A stretch of 38,338 bases of DNA, from positions 1-38,338 of the forward strand of contig DRNU01000249.1 in NCBI GenBank assembly GCA_011374975.1, read 5' to 3'. The stretch comes from Gammaproteobacteria bacterium (GTDB lineage: Bacteria; Pseudomonadota; Gammaproteobacteria; DSM-19610). The notes beneath the pieces are model-generated. The model made no database searches. It saw only the letters and a program-made list of their open reading frames with translations, and had not been told where the DNA came from. Shown one piece after another: positions 16,104 to 25,069 of this stretch (position 1 is its first letter; each line of letters starts with the position of its first letter). The position numbers and the translations under genes were made by a program.

Positions 16104-17081
16104 TTGCGCAAGATCCATCCCGCCTCCCTGTTAGTCCTGCTGAGCACAGCGGCCCTGCTGGGCGCCTGGTTCAGCCTCACCACCGGCCCGCTGAGCGTCT
16201 CCCTGCACGATATCCTGCGCCAGCCGGACAGCCTGCAGGCGCAGGTTTTCTGGGAACTGCGCTTTCCGCGCAGCGCCACGGCGTTCATGACCGGCGCACT
16301 GCTCGGCATCGCCGGCGCCCTGATGCAGGTCCTGTTGCGTAACCCGCTCGCCGACCCTTATATCCTGGGCATTTCCGGCGGCGCCTCGACCGGCGCGCTG
16401 CTGGCGATCATGGCCGGCGCCGGCACCCTGGTCCTGCAGACGTCGGCCTTCGCCGGCGCCCTGCTGTCGATTCTGCTGGTGTTTTCCCTGGCCCATGGAC
16501 GCGGCAACTGGGACACCACACGCCTGCTGCTGACCGGCGTGGTACTGGCGGCCGGCTGGGGCGCCATCATCAGCCTGCTGCTGGCCATCAGCCCCGGCAC
16601 CCGGGTACAGGGCATGCTGTTCTGGCTGATGGGCGACCTCGGTTTTGCCCAGTCACCGGTACCCGGTGGCATTGTGCTGCTGGCGGTGACACTGCTGGCG
16701 TTCATGCTCTCGGCCGCGCTGAACCTGCTGGCCGGCGGTGAACTGCGCGCCGCCTCGCTGGGTGTCGACACCGGCCGACTGCGCGTTGCCATTTACCTGC
16801 TGGCTTCACTGGCGACCGCCACGGCGGTTACCCAGGCGGGCAATATCGGCTTCATCGGGCTGATCGCACCGCACATGCTGCGCCTGGCCGGGGCACGCGA
16901 CCACCGTGTGCTGATACCCGGTGTAGTTTTGCTGGGCGGTACCCTGCTGCTGTTCGCCGACGGCCTGTCGCGGCTGGTGATCGCACCGCGCCAGCTGCCG
17001 GTCGGGGTGCTCACCGCGCTGCTCGGCGTGCCGCTGTTCCTGTACCTGCTGTACCGCTCGCGCGGCATCCGTCATGGCTGA
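16104..17081 (+). CDS. FecCD/BtuC-family ABC transporter permease
   Basis: Membrane subunit of a type II ABC importer for cobalamin, haem or ferric siderophores. 325 residues with about 8-10 hydrophobic helices; the family signatures GALMQVLLRNPLADPYILG and GNIGFIGLIAPHMLR (the coupling region) are clear. Translation probably begins at TTG 16104, 6 bases after the HAD stop; no ATG fits. Its last 8 bases overlap the ATPase gene. The window contains neither a periplasmic binding protein nor a TonB-dependent receptor, so substrate is undetermined; the pattern is closest to BtuC. Confidence 0.9.
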   Translation: MRKIHPASLLVLLSTAALLGAWFSLTTGPLSVSLHDILRQPDSLQAQVFWELRFPRSATAFMTGALLGIAGALMQVLLRNPLADPYILGISGGASTGALLAIMAGAGTLVLQTSAFAGALLSILLVFSLAHGRGNWDTTRLLLTGVVLAAGWGAIISLLLAISPGTRVQGMLFWLMGDLGFAQSPVPGGIVLLAVTLLAFMLSAALNLLAGGELRAASLGVDTGRLRVAIYLLASLATATAVTQAGNIGFIGLIAPHMLRLAGARDHRVLIPGVVLLGGTLLLFADGLSRLVIAPRQLPVGVLTALLGVPLFLYLLYRSRGIRHG

Positions 17082-17853
17082 GTCGCCCGTGCTGCTGAGC
17101 TGTTCCGGCGTCGATATCAGCATCGGCGAGGTGACCATCACACGCCGGCTCGAATTGTGTATCGAAGCCGGCCAGTGCTGGTGCCTGCTGGGCCGTAACG
17201 GCACCGGCAAGACCACCCTGCTGCAAACACTGGCCGGACTGCGCCCGCCCGCGGCAGGGCGTATCGCGCTGAACGGCACTGCGCTCGAACAACTGCCACG
17301 CCGCCAGGTCGCGCAACAACTCGGTATTCTGTTCCAGGATTTTGAAGACAGTTTCCCGGCCAGCGTGCTGGAAACCGTGCTGCAAGGCCGCCACCCGCAC
17401 CTGCACAACTGGCAATGGGAGAGTGCCGAAGACTACCGTATCGCCCGCGCCGCACTGGCTGAGCTGGGGCTGGACAGCCTGGAACAGCGCAATGTGCAGA
17501 CCCTGTCCGGCGGCGAACGCCAGCGGGTCGGCATTGCCACGCTGCTGGCCCAGCAGACACCCCTGCTGTTGCTCGATGAACCCACCAGCCACCTCGACCT
17601 GCAGCACCAGCTGGACATCCTGCAGACCCTGGTTGCGCAGTGCCGCGCCCGCAACAGCGCGGTGCTCATGGTCCTGCACGATATCAACCTGGCAGCGCGC
17701 TTTGCCGATCACGTCGTGTTGCTGATGGGCAATGGCGAGCACCGCCTGGGGCGCAGTGAGGACATCCTGCAAACCGACCAGCTGGAGCAGTTATACGGGC
17801 ACCCGCTGATGCAGATCGACACCGCCACGGGGCCGGCCTGGCTACCGCGCTGA
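17074..17853 (+). CDS. FecE/BtuD-family ABC transporter ATPase
   Basis: Cytoplasmic ATPase partner of the preceding permease. 259 residues with Walker A GRNGTGKTT (about 41-50), Q-loop LFQDFEDSFP, signature LSGGERQRVGIA, Walker B LLLLDEP and the H-loop VLHDIN, all intact. The ATG overlaps the permease gene by 8 bases, indicating a fixed operon. The tail ending in LYGHPLMQIDTATGPAWLPR is typical of cobalamin/siderophore importers. The 250 bases that follow are AT-richer and hold no recognisable gene. Confidence 0.92.
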   Translation: MAESPVLLSCSGVDISIGEVTITRRLELCIEAGQCWCLLGRNGTGKTTLLQTLAGLRPPAAGRIALNGTALEQLPRRQVAQQLGILFQDFEDSFPASVLETVLQGRHPHLHNWQWESAEDYRIARAALAELGLDSLEQRNVQTLSGGERQRVGIATLLAQQTPLLLLDEPTSHLDLQHQLDILQTLVAQCRARNSAVLMVLHDINLAARFADHVVLLMGNGEHRLGRSEDILQTDQLEQLYGHPLMQIDTATGPAWLPR

Positions 17854-18099
17854 TGTGTCGATTTTCTTAACTCGCCTATCCTCCGGACTCTCTTAAACAA
17901 GCGGCATTAGGTCTTGTTTTCATACCAGATTTTTTATGCACAATCCTGGTGCGCACAAACAGGCGTCGACATTGTTTACACAAGCATTTACCGCCCAAAC
18001 CGGAAACAAATCTATCTGATTGATTAATATATAGAATAGACTTTCGGGCATGCCATTTGCTCTGTTTTCAGGTGTGAGGAGAATCCCGGGATCGCACCT

Positions 18100-18579
18100 A
18101 TGAAGCAACAAGCACAGGTCATTGCCGGCAACCAGGCAGGTGACCGCAGAGTCGCCGTCGATCGTCGCCGGCACAGCTGGCGCACCGTTACCTACTGCGG
18201 GCTGCACGGCCGCGGCCGGCGCCGTAACGCACGCCGCGAACAACACAGTTATTACCTGGACTGGTACAAACCCGGCCTGGTGTTCACCGGTCTTGGCATA
18301 CTGCTACTCAGCTGCCTGGATGCGCTGCTCACGCTGACCCTGCTGAGCCACGGCGCCTACGAGGCCAATTATTTCATGGCCCGGCTGCTGGAATCCGGTG
18401 ACGTGGTATTTATCGTTACCAAGGTGGCTATCACCGCTGTCGGCATCCTGTTCCTGCTCATGCATTCGCATTTCCGTCTGCTGAGCATGACCAATGGCAA
18501 GCGGTTGTTGCAGGTACTGCTGTCCGTGTACGGGCTATTGATTGCTTATGAACTGATATTACTGGGGGCCATACGATGA
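18100..18579 (+). CDS. Membrane protein, DUF5658-like
   Basis: Conserved protein of unknown function, 159 residues. The N-terminal third is strongly basic (DRRVAVDRRRHSWRT and GRGRRRNARRE) and presumably cytoplasmic, followed by three hydrophobic helices (about 57-80, 98-120, 130-155) with the motif LDALLTLTLLSHGAYEANYF characteristic of the DUF5658 family as I recall it. The nearest purine-rich stretch, GAGGAG, is 18 bases before ATG 18100, so the ribosome site is weak. It has its own AT-rich upstream region (17854-18099) and ends 9 bases before the stop of a convergent gene. Confidence 0.75.
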   Translation: MKQQAQVIAGNQAGDRRVAVDRRRHSWRTVTYCGLHGRGRRRNARREQHSYYLDWYKPGLVFTGLGILLLSCLDALLTLTLLSHGAYEANYFMARLLESGDVVFIVTKVAITAVGILFLLMHSHFRLLSMTNGKRLLQVLLSVYGLLIAYELILLGAIR

Positions 18580-18588
18580 CACGTACGA

Positions 18589-19029
18589 TCAACTGGCAAA
18601 CAATCGCTGCCACCAGCGGCGCCGGTTCCCGGGCTGCGGCATCGGCGCTTGCAGATCGACTGGCTGCAGCTTGGAAAGAATCCAGCCAGGCAGGGGCGGG
18701 TTATCGCTGTAGCCACAGGACACGCCCAGGTTGTTGGGATCAAAAATTTTCACGAAACCAGGTACGCTGACGTCGTCCACGTAGACGACGCCGCAGTAAT
18801 CCTCGGCATGTTCGCGGCGTAGCAGTTCGTCCACTTCGTCGATAAAGCGTACCACTTCGGCTTCTGAAACTGTCTCGGTGGGCGGCTCCTCGCCCACGGC
18901 ATACAGGTACCAGTTACCCGCCGCGTCGTTACGCAGGCAATCCCAGAATGCATCCAGTTGTTCCCAGCGCAGGATGCCCGAAAAAGTCCCCCTGAAGGCG
19001 GTCCGGAAGTCGACTGGTTCTGTCTCCAT
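18589..19029 (-). CDS. Conserved hypothetical protein (146 residues)
   Basis: I do not recognise a named domain. The protein is acidic and soluble, with no signal peptide or membrane helix: FRGTFSGILRWEQLDAFWDCL, a middle rich in Glu (VSEAEVVRFIDEVDELLRREHAEDY), then VVYVDDVSVPGFVKIFDPNNLG and a basic, Trp-containing end. GAGGA stands about 8 bases before ATG 19029 and codon use matches neighbours, supporting a real gene. The C-terminal half resembles small conserved proteins seen in sulfur-oxidising gammaproteobacteria, a weak recollection. Tail-to-tail with the DUF5658-like gene. Confidence 0.7.
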   Translation of the reverse strand: METEPVDFRTAFRGTFSGILRWEQLDAFWDCLRNDAAGNWYLYAVGEEPPTETVSEAEVVRFIDEVDELLRREHAEDYCGVVYVDDVSVPGFVKIFDPNNLGVSCGYSDNPPLPGWILSKLQPVDLQAPMPQPGNRRRWWQRLFAS

Positions 19030-19201
19030 ATTTTTTCCTCACAACCCTTTTTTCCCCGTCGTTCAAAACTAATACATACCCGGGGGATGATCAACTATAT
19101 AGCGACAGAGAAGCTTCGTTGTGTGCGTTGAGGTGGCTTTTTTTGGGCGCCCCATTGAAACTACAAGGGCATTAAAGTCAACGGGTTATAGTGCGAACGG
19201 C

Positions 19202-19231
19202 TTGACAGGCATGACCGGGGAAATGTACTGT
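19202..19231 (+). promoter_or_regulatory. Sigma-70 promoter for the Rossmann-fold gene
   Basis: TTGACA (19202-19207), 18-base spacer, TACTGT (19226-19231), 38 bases upstream of the GTG start at 19270. The -35 box is perfect and the -10 box is weak. The rest of the gap 19030-19201 shows no gene. Confidence 0.5.
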
Positions 19232-19269
19232 CCGGCGGCGTTTAAACCTTACTCTTCAGGAGCAGACAC

Positions 19270-20052
19270 GTGTTGCAGGCACCGATCGTGATTATCGGCA
19301 TCGGCGAAATGGGCGGTGTTTTTGCGCGCGGGTTTCTGCGCAGTGGCTACCCGGTTTTCCCGGTGACACGCGGACAGTCCATGACGGAGGTCGCAGAGGC
19401 CGTCCCCGAGCCCGCCATAGTATTGCTGGCGGTCGCAGAAAACGACCTGTACACCACGCTGGACGAGATCCCGGCCGGCTGGCGCTCACGGGTAGCGCTG
19501 CTCCAGAATGAGCTGCTGCCGGATGACTGGATTCGCCACGGTTATGACAACCCCACGGTAATCTCGGTCTGGTTCGAGAAAAAGAAGGGCCAGGATGCGC
19601 GCGTTATTATCCCCTCACCGGCCTTCGGCCCGCAGGCCGGGTTGCTCGCGCAGACGCTGGGCAGTATCGATATCCCGGTGCGGGTGCTGGGCGGCAGTGA
19701 TGAACTGCTGTTCGAACTGGTGCGCAAGAATGTTTATATCCTGACCACCAATATCGCCGGCCTGAAGGTGGGCGGGACGGTCGGGGAACTCTGGTCGCAG
19801 CAGCGCGAGCTCGCCACCCGGGTCGCTGAAGAAGTCATCCTGTTACAGGAAAAACTCACGGGTCAAACACTGGATCACGCCGGGCTGATCGCCGGTATGG
19901 TGGAAGCCTTTGACGGCGATACCGGGCACAAGTGCATGGGGCGCAGCGCGCCGGCCCGGCTGCAGCGTGCACTGAATCTGGCCGACAAGTACCAGCTGGA
20001 GTTACCGACCCTGCGCGGTATCGCCGCCGGACTGCCGGTCGAGGGGCCATAA
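19270..20052 (+). CDS. NAD(P)-binding Rossmann-fold protein (ketopantoate/pyrroline reductase-like)
   Basis: 260-residue cytoplasmic protein with an N-terminal dinucleotide-binding fold, IVIIGIGEMGGVFARGFLRSGYPVFPV, and a helical C-terminal half (about 160-255), as in the 6-phosphogluconate dehydrogenase-like reductases. The VALLQNELLPDDW and VISVWFEKKK segments are unlike classical PanE or ProC, so the substrate is unknown. GTG 19270 is preceded by AGGAG at 7-8 bases and a plausible promoter. Its 3' end overlaps the convergent ROK kinase gene by 51 bases, meaning the last 16 codons of this gene and the last codons of the kinase are read from the same DNA. Confidence 0.75.
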   Translation: MLQAPIVIIGIGEMGGVFARGFLRSGYPVFPVTRGQSMTEVAEAVPEPAIVLLAVAENDLYTTLDEIPAGWRSRVALLQNELLPDDWIRHGYDNPTVISVWFEKKKGQDARVIIPSPAFGPQAGLLAQTLGSIDIPVRVLGGSDELLFELVRKNVYILTTNIAGLKVGGTVGELWSQQRELATRVAEEVILLQEKLTGQTLDHAGLIAGMVEAFDGDTGHKCMGRSAPARLQRALNLADKYQLELPTLRGIAAGLPVEGP

Positions 20053-20943
20053 CCAGGCCGCACCGCGCACGCCGCTGGAGTCACCGTACTTCGGCGCCAC
20101 CAGCCGGGTGTCGACCCGGTCGGAAAAGACATATTGCCCCCAGGCTGCCGGCACATCCCGGTACAGGCGCTGGATATTGCCCAGCCCGCCGCCCAGCACG
20201 ATCACCTCGGGATCGATGATATTGATAATGCCGGCCAGCGAGCGTGCCAGGCGATCGATGTAGCGCTGCAGGGTCTTTCCGGCGGTGCTGTCGCCGGCAG
20301 TGTCGAGTGCCGCGATGTCTGCAGCCGGTAACTGCTGTCCCGTGGCCTGCCGGTAATCCCGCTCCAGCCCGGGGCCGGACAACCAGGTTTCTATGCAGCC
20401 CTGCCTGCCGCAGTAACACGCCGGCCCGGGACGTTCGTCATCACCGGGCCAGGGCAAGGGGTTGTGTCCCCATTCACCGGCAATGGCGTTGATGCCTGAC
20501 AACAGGCGACCATGACAAACAACACCGCCACCGGTGCCGGTACCGATAATGACGCCAAACACACTGTCGGCACCCGCGGCGGCACCATCGCTGGCCTCCG
20601 ACAGGGCGAAACAGTCGGCATCGTTGGCCATGCGCAAGGGGCGCTGCAACAGCGACTGCAGGTCTTCCAGCAGGGGGTTGCCGTTGAGGCACACAGAATT
20701 GGAATTCTTCAACAGGCCGGTGGCGCGGGAAATCGCGCCGGGGGTGCCGATACCGACGCTGGCGCCGGCGCCGAGTTCCTGTTCGGCGGCAGTGACCAGC
20801 CCGGCGATGCATTCAAGCGTCGCCGGGTAATCACCCTGCGGTGTTGCCACCCGCCGGCGCAGTACTTCACTGCCAGCTGCATCCAGCGCCACCAGTTCGA
20901 TCTTGCTGCCGCCCAGGTCAATGCCTATGCGAAACCGGTCCAC
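20002..20943 (-). CDS. ROK-family sugar kinase (fructokinase/Mak-like)
   Basis: ATP-dependent hexose kinase of the ROK family, 313 residues. IGIDLGGSKIELVALD is the phosphate-binding start, ANDADCFALSEA carries the catalytic Asp, GTGTGGGVV and the zinc motif GHNPLPWPG...CYCGRQGCIE follow, and VIVLGGGLGN forms the second nucleotide segment. Best resemblance is to the E. coli Mak/NagK group; fructose or N-acetylglucosamine are the likely substrates. It starts with GTG 20943 and lacks a good Shine-Dalgarno; it may be translated after ampE, which ends 50 bases upstream on the same strand. The C-terminus overlaps the convergent gene. Confidence 0.88.
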   Translation of the reverse strand: MDRFRIGIDLGGSKIELVALDAAGSEVLRRRVATPQGDYPATLECIAGLVTAAEQELGAGASVGIGTPGAISRATGLLKNSNSVCLNGNPLLEDLQSLLQRPLRMANDADCFALSEASDGAAAGADSVFGVIIGTGTGGGVVCHGRLLSGINAIAGEWGHNPLPWPGDDERPGPACYCGRQGCIETWLSGPGLERDYRQATGQQLPAADIAALDTAGDSTAGKTLQRYIDRLARSLAGIINIIDPEVIVLGGGLGNIQRLYRDVPAAWGQYVFSDRVDTRLVAPKYGDSSGVRGAAWLWPLDRQSGGDTAQGR

Positions 20944-20993
20944 AGGAGGATTGCCAGGTCAGCGCTAACGATCGCGGGCCGGTGTTTTTATCA

Positions 20994-21860
20994 CTAGCCT
21001 GCCCAGCCGGCCAGCGTCAGCAGTGACAGCACCACCAACCAGAGTGTCAGGGTGCGCCACACCAGGCGCATGGCGGCACGCACCGGGGCCTGTGCGGCCT
21101 CGCTGTCCGAACCATCGGTCAGACCCAGGGCGCCGGCGCCGGTAATGGCCAGGATCCGCTCCGAGCCTTCGCTGCCCTGCGGGGTTTCGCGGTGCGCCTC
21201 GCGCCAGCCTTCGATAGCCGCATCGAAATGCCCGCTCAACGCATAGCCCAGTGCCACCAGGCGCGCCGGCAGCCACACCAGCACGGCATACAACCAGGCC
21301 ACACTGTCGCCGAACTCGCCGATCTCGCGGCGCTGCTGGTATAGCACCGCCGCGCTGCGGTACATCACCGCACCCAGCGGCCCCAGCAGCATGAACCAGA
21401 ATAGCACCGCAAACAGGCGGTCATTCGACTCCACCAGTACCGCCTCACCCACCTGGCGCGCGCAGTCCGCCGCGCCTTCGGGAACCGGGCGGTCTTTCAG
21501 CAGACGGCTGGCAGCACGCCGGCGCAGGTCGGTATCGCTGGATTCGCAGACCTCACACCAGGTATCGACGTCGATGGCCAGGTCACGCGGCCCCATGCAG
21601 TACACAAAAGTACCGACGTAGAACAGCAGCCCCACCAGGCCGAACAGCCAGTCGCTGATCCAGTCCTGCAACAGGCCGACCGTCACCCATAGTGGCAACA
21701 TCACCAGCAGCAGGCCGCCGATATGATCCCAGGCCGGGCCGTTGAAGCGCTCGCGCATCCAGTCGACATAGCCCAGGAAGTGTTCGTAGTGGCGATACTC
21801 ATGCAGATGCGTCAACAGACGATCCGCGGCGATACCCAGCAGGACGGAGATAAGAGTCAT
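20994..21860 (-). CDS. ampE: AmpE-type inner-membrane protein
   Basis: Polytopic membrane protein (288 residues, about four to five hydrophobic segments) of the AmpE/CobD-like family. In enterobacteria it is encoded with ampD and modulates beta-lactamase induction; its biochemical activity is uncertain. Family features: MTLISVLLGIAADRLL at the start, MGPRDLAIDVDTWC, ESNDRLFAVLFWFMLLGPLGAVMYR in the middle and a C-terminal helix. It follows ampD on the same strand after 35 bases. No ampC or ampR is present, so a role in envelope homeostasis is more likely than in resistance. Confidence 0.88.
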   Translation of the reverse strand: MTLISVLLGIAADRLLTHLHEYRHYEHFLGYVDWMRERFNGPAWDHIGGLLLVMLPLWVTVGLLQDWISDWLFGLVGLLFYVGTFVYCMGPRDLAIDVDTWCEVCESSDTDLRRRAASRLLKDRPVPEGAADCARQVGEAVLVESNDRLFAVLFWFMLLGPLGAVMYRSAAVLYQQRREIGEFGDSVAWLYAVLVWLPARLVALGYALSGHFDAAIEGWREAHRETPQGSEGSERILAITGAGALGLTDGSDSEAAQAPVRAAMRLVWRTLTLWLVVLSLLTLAGWAG

Positions 21861-21895
21861 AGTGCCCGCACGCTACCGCCTGCCCGCGCAGGCTG

Positions 21896-22444
21896 TCAAG
21901 CGAGCAGGCCGCGCAACCGTGGCCAGTCGAAGCCGGGGCCGGGATCGGTCTTGCGGCCGGGGGCAATATCACTGTGCCCGACAAGGTCATCGACACCGAT
22001 GTCCGGATACTCTGTGCGCAACAGCCGGATCACGTCAGCCAGCTGCCGGTACTGGATGTCCTCGAAGCCATCCTCGTCACACCCCTCCAGTTCGATACCG
22101 ATGGCGAAGTCATTGCAGGCGCTGCGCTCACCGTAACAGGACTCCCCGGCATGCCAGGCGCGCTGCGTGAACGGGACGTACTGCACCAGTTCCCCGTCAC
22201 GGCGGATCAGCAGGTGCGCGGAGACCCTGACGCCCTCGATTTCGGCAAACCAGGGATGTGCGGAAATATCCAGGCGGTTGCTGAAGAAATCATCGATCCA
22301 GGGCCCGCCATACTCGCCCGGCGGCAGGCTGATGGCGTGTACCACGACCAGGGACGGCGCGCAGCCGGCCGGCCGGGCGTCGCAATTTGGCGACAGCAGC
22401 CGGCGCGCCTGCACCAGCCAGGCATCCTGTATCGACAGTGACAT
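21896..22444 (-). CDS. ampD: 1,6-anhydro-N-acetylmuramyl-L-alanine amidase AmpD
   Basis: Cytoplasmic zinc amidase that removes the peptide from anhydro-muropeptides, feeding anhydro-MurNAc to AnmK, which is also in this window. 182 residues. Zinc ligands H36 (VVVHAISLPP), H157 (GHSDIAPG) and D167 (KTDPGPGFDW) and the catalytic K165 are present, with GIELEG providing the acidic residue. ATG 22444 with GGGGAA upstream is preferred to the GTG at 22462. Forms an ampD-ampE unit and is divergent from the SH3-domain gene. Confidence 0.95.
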   Translation of the reverse strand: MSLSIQDAWLVQARRLLSPNCDARPAGCAPSLVVVHAISLPPGEYGGPWIDDFFSNRLDISAHPWFAEIEGVRVSAHLLIRRDGELVQYVPFTQRAWHAGESCYGERSACNDFAIGIELEGCDEDGFEDIQYRQLADVIRLLRTEYPDIGVDDLVGHSDIAPGRKTDPGPGFDWPRLRGLLA

Positions 22445-22544
22445 GAGGTTCCCCGTTACCACACAAGTGCCATTATGGAGTCTCCGTCTGTTCAGTTACA
22501 ATGTGCGCCTGTTTTGGCACATCCCGGCATTGCAAGGAGCCTTT

Positions 22545-23213
22545 GTGAAAGCGACCATCCTGTTTATAGTCCTCGTGTTTGGCCTGTTCGCCAACGCCAT
22601 GGCGGAAACCCGTTACGTCAGTGACCGCCTGGAAATCCAGATGCGCACCGGCAAGGGCACGCAGTTCCGCATCCTGCGCATGCTGCCCAGCGGCACCCCG
22701 GTGGAAATTCTCGAAACCGACCAGGAAAACGGCTATTCGCGGGTACGGGTGCCGGGCGGCGTGGAAGGCTGGGTACTGAGCCGGCTGCTGATGAAAGGCC
22801 GGGCGGCGCGTGACAAGCTGGCAGACGCGGAAAAGCGCCTGGCGAGCCTGGAACTGGAAAACCGCAAACTCAGCACCTCGCTGAGTGAACTGCGCAAGGC
22901 CAAGGGCAGCGGCGACAAGCAGCTGGGCCAGCTGGACAAGGAAAACCGCAAACTGAAACAGGAGCTGGAAAACATCCGCCGCACCGCCTCCAGCTCGCTG
23001 GCAATCGATGCCGAGAACCGCGAGCTCAAGAGCCGCATCGTTGCCTACGAACGACAGCTGCAAAGCCTGCAGCAGGAAAACAGCGGGTTGAAGGACCGCA
23101 CCGCGCGCGACTGGTTCATGGTCGGTGCCGGGGTGGTTATCCTGGGGATGATTATCGGGCTGATTATTCCGCGCATCCGCTGGCGCAAGAAATCCAGCTG
23201 GGATTCGCTGTAA
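22545..23213 (+). CDS. SH3-domain, coiled-coil, membrane-anchored protein (TIGR04211 type)
   Basis: Envelope protein of 222 residues related to E. coli YgiM. Residues 1-20 are a signal peptide (ending ANAMA-ET), about 22-85 a bacterial SH3 domain (RYVSDRLEIQMRTGKG, VEGWVLSRLL), about 90-185 a long Glu/Lys/Leu coiled coil, and about 190-212 a membrane helix followed by a basic tail. The function of the family is not established; bacterial SH3 domains often bind peptidoglycan, consistent with neighbouring ampD. GTG 22545 with AAGGAG 5 bases upstream is the start; a longer open frame reaches 22167 but overlaps ampD. Confidence 0.88.
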   Translation: MKATILFIVLVFGLFANAMAETRYVSDRLEIQMRTGKGTQFRILRMLPSGTPVEILETDQENGYSRVRVPGGVEGWVLSRLLMKGRAARDKLADAEKRLASLELENRKLSTSLSELRKAKGSGDKQLGQLDKENRKLKQELENIRRTASSSLAIDAENRELKSRIVAYERQLQSLQQENSGLKDRTARDWFMVGAGVVILGMIIGLIIPRIRWRKKSSWDSL

Positions 23214-23228
23214 GGGAATTTCGGGACA

Positions 23229-23262
23229 ATACGTCATCCCGGCGAAGGCCGGGATGACGTAT
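23229..23262. repeat. Palindrome between convergent genes
   Basis: A perfect 15-bp inverted repeat (23229-23243 and 23248-23262) with loop GAAG and core GTCATCCCGGC lies between the stops of the SH3-protein gene and ilvD. Its wording is that of common dispersed CATCCCGGCGAAGGCCGGGATG-type elements (positions 23235-23256). It lacks a U-tract but may still stop transcripts from both sides. Related element at 26085-26104. Confidence 0.7.
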
Positions 23263-23274
23263 AAATTTGCAGGG

Positions 23275-24954
23275 CTACTCGTCAGTCACACAACCCAGCG
23301 AAGCATCCTTCACGTTCTTGATGTACTTGTGCAACGTGCCGCGTGTCGCCTTGTAGGGCGGCATATTCCATTCTGCAAGGCGCTTCGCCATCTCGTCATC
23401 GCTGACATCGACATCCAGGCGCTGCGTGCCGGCATCAATGGAAATGACATCACCGTCGCGGATCAGGCCGATCGGCCCGCCTTCCTGGGCCTCGGGCACC
23501 ACGTGGCCGATAATGAAGCCGTGTGAACCGCCGGAGAAGCGGCCGTCGGTAATGAGTGCGACATCCTTGCCCAGCCCGGCCCCCATAATCGCCGAGGTGG
23601 GGGTCAACATCTCAGGCATGCCCGGACCGCCCTTCGGGCCCTCGAAGCGGATCACCACCACGTCGCCCTTCTGGACTTCCTTGTTTTCCAGCCCTTTCAG
23701 CATGTCTTCTTCGCAATCGTAGACACGCGCCGGCCCTTTGAACTGCAGGCCTTCCTTGCCGGTGATTTTCGCCACCGAGCCACCCGGCGCCAGGTTACCT
23801 TTCAGGATCTGGATATGCGCGGTTGCCTTGATCGGGCGATCCATCGGCATGAACACCTCCTGGCCGGCTTTCAGGCCCGGCAGGTCGGCGACGTTTTCGC
23901 CGAGCGTCTTGCCGGTGACAGTCAGGCAGTCGCCGTCCATCAGGTCATGTTCCAGCAGGTATTTGATTACCGCCGGGGTACCGCCGACATCATGCAGGTC
24001 TTCCATCACGTATTTGCCGGACGGTTTCAGGTCGGCCAGGAACGGCACCCGGTCGCTGACTTTCTGGAAATCATCGAGGCTGAGCGGCACGTCCACGGCA
24101 CGCGCCATGGCGATCAGGTGCAGCACCGCGTTGGTCGAACCGCCCAGTGCCATGACGATGACCATGGCATTCTCGAACGCGGCGCGGGTCATGATGTCGC
24201 GCGGCTTGATATCTTTTTCCAGCAGCTGGCGGATCGCCAGCCCGGCCTGCAGGCATTCTTCCAGCTTGCCGGGGTCAATGGCGGGGATGGAGGCGCTGTA
24301 GGGCAGGCTCATACCCAGTGCCTCGATCGCGGATGCCATGGTGTTGGCCGTGTACATGCCGCCACAGGCGCCGGCGCCGGGACAGGAATTCTCGACGATC
24401 ATCTCGCGATCGTGGTCGTCGATCTTGCCCGCGATGTACTCACCGTAGCTCTGGAAGGCCGAGACGATATCCAGCGTGGCATTTTTCCAGTGCCCCGGCT
24501 TGATGGTGCCGCCATAGACCATCAGTGACGGTCTGTTGATACGCCCCATCGCGATGAGCACGCCCGGCATGTTCTTGTCACAGCCGGGGATGGAAATATT
24601 GGCGTCATACCACTGGGCATTCATCACCGTCTCGACGGAGTCGGCGATGATGTCACGTGACTGCAGAGAGTAGCTCATGCCGTCAGTGCCCATGGAGATA
24701 CCGTCACTGACACCGATGGTGTTGAAGCGCATGCCCACCAGCCCGGCGGCCTGCACGCCCTCCTTGATCTTTGCCGCAAGATCATTGAGGTGCATGTTGC
24801 AGGTATTGCCCTCCCACCAGACGCTGGAGATGCCGACCTCGGGTTTCTGCATGTCCTCGCGGGTCAGCCCGGTGCCGTACAACATGGCCTGGGAAGCGCC
24901 CTGCGAGCGCGGTTCGGTGATACGCGAGCTGTATCGGTTCAGTTTTTTGGACAT
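23275..24954 (-). CDS. ilvD: Dihydroxy-acid dehydratase
   Basis: Fe-S enzyme that dehydrates dihydroxy-isovalerate and dihydroxy-methylvalerate in valine and isoleucine synthesis and supplies the CoA precursor ketoisovalerate. 559 residues. Three cluster-ligand cysteines are seen, C52 ([10 protein letters not shown]), about C125 (GCDKNMPG) and about C197 (CPGAGACGG), the pattern of the [2Fe-2S] subclass. ATG 24954 is chosen because GAGGTGG immediately precedes it; the GTG 24960 would lie within that ribosome site. A promoter is predicted at 24996-25024. Convergent with the SH3-protein gene and probably a client of ErpA-type carriers. Confidence 0.96.
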   Translation of the reverse strand: MSKKLNRYSSRITEPRSQGASQAMLYGTGLTREDMQKPEVGISSVWWEGNTCNMHLNDLAAKIKEGVQAAGLVGMRFNTIGVSDGISMGTDGMSYSLQSRDIIADSVETVMNAQWYDANISIPGCDKNMPGVLIAMGRINRPSLMVYGGTIKPGHWKNATLDIVSAFQSYGEYIAGKIDDHDREMIVENSCPGAGACGGMYTANTMASAIEALGMSLPYSASIPAIDPGKLEECLQAGLAIRQLLEKDIKPRDIMTRAAFENAMVIVMALGGSTNAVLHLIAMARAVDVPLSLDDFQKVSDRVPFLADLKPSGKYVMEDLHDVGGTPAVIKYLLEHDLMDGDCLTVTGKTLGENVADLPGLKAGQEVFMPMDRPIKATAHIQILKGNLAPGGSVAKITGKEGLQFKGPARVYDCEEDMLKGLENKEVQKGDVVVIRFEGPKGGPGMPEMLTPTSAIMGAGLGKDVALITDGRFSGGSHGFIIGHVVPEAQEGGPIGLIRDGDVISIDAGTQRLDVDVSDDEMAKRLAEWNMPPYKATRGTLHKYIKNVKDASLGCVTDE

Positions 24955-24995
24955 AGCCACCTCAGAAAGACCGGGATACCGTTATCGAGCAGGGT

Positions 24996-25024
24996 ATTCT
25001 ACCGGCCAAAGAGGCGCACTCCAA
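24996..25024 (-). promoter_or_regulatory. Sigma-70-type promoter of ilvD
   Basis: On the minus strand TTGGAG (25024-25019), 17-base spacer, TAGAAT (25001-24996), 42 bases before the ilvD ATG. The -10 box matches five of six positions and the -35 box keeps TTG. Confidence 0.5.
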
Positions 25025-25069
25025 TGCACTTTTATGCGCTTTCGCAGATCAGGCGCAGCCGTTCTTCGC

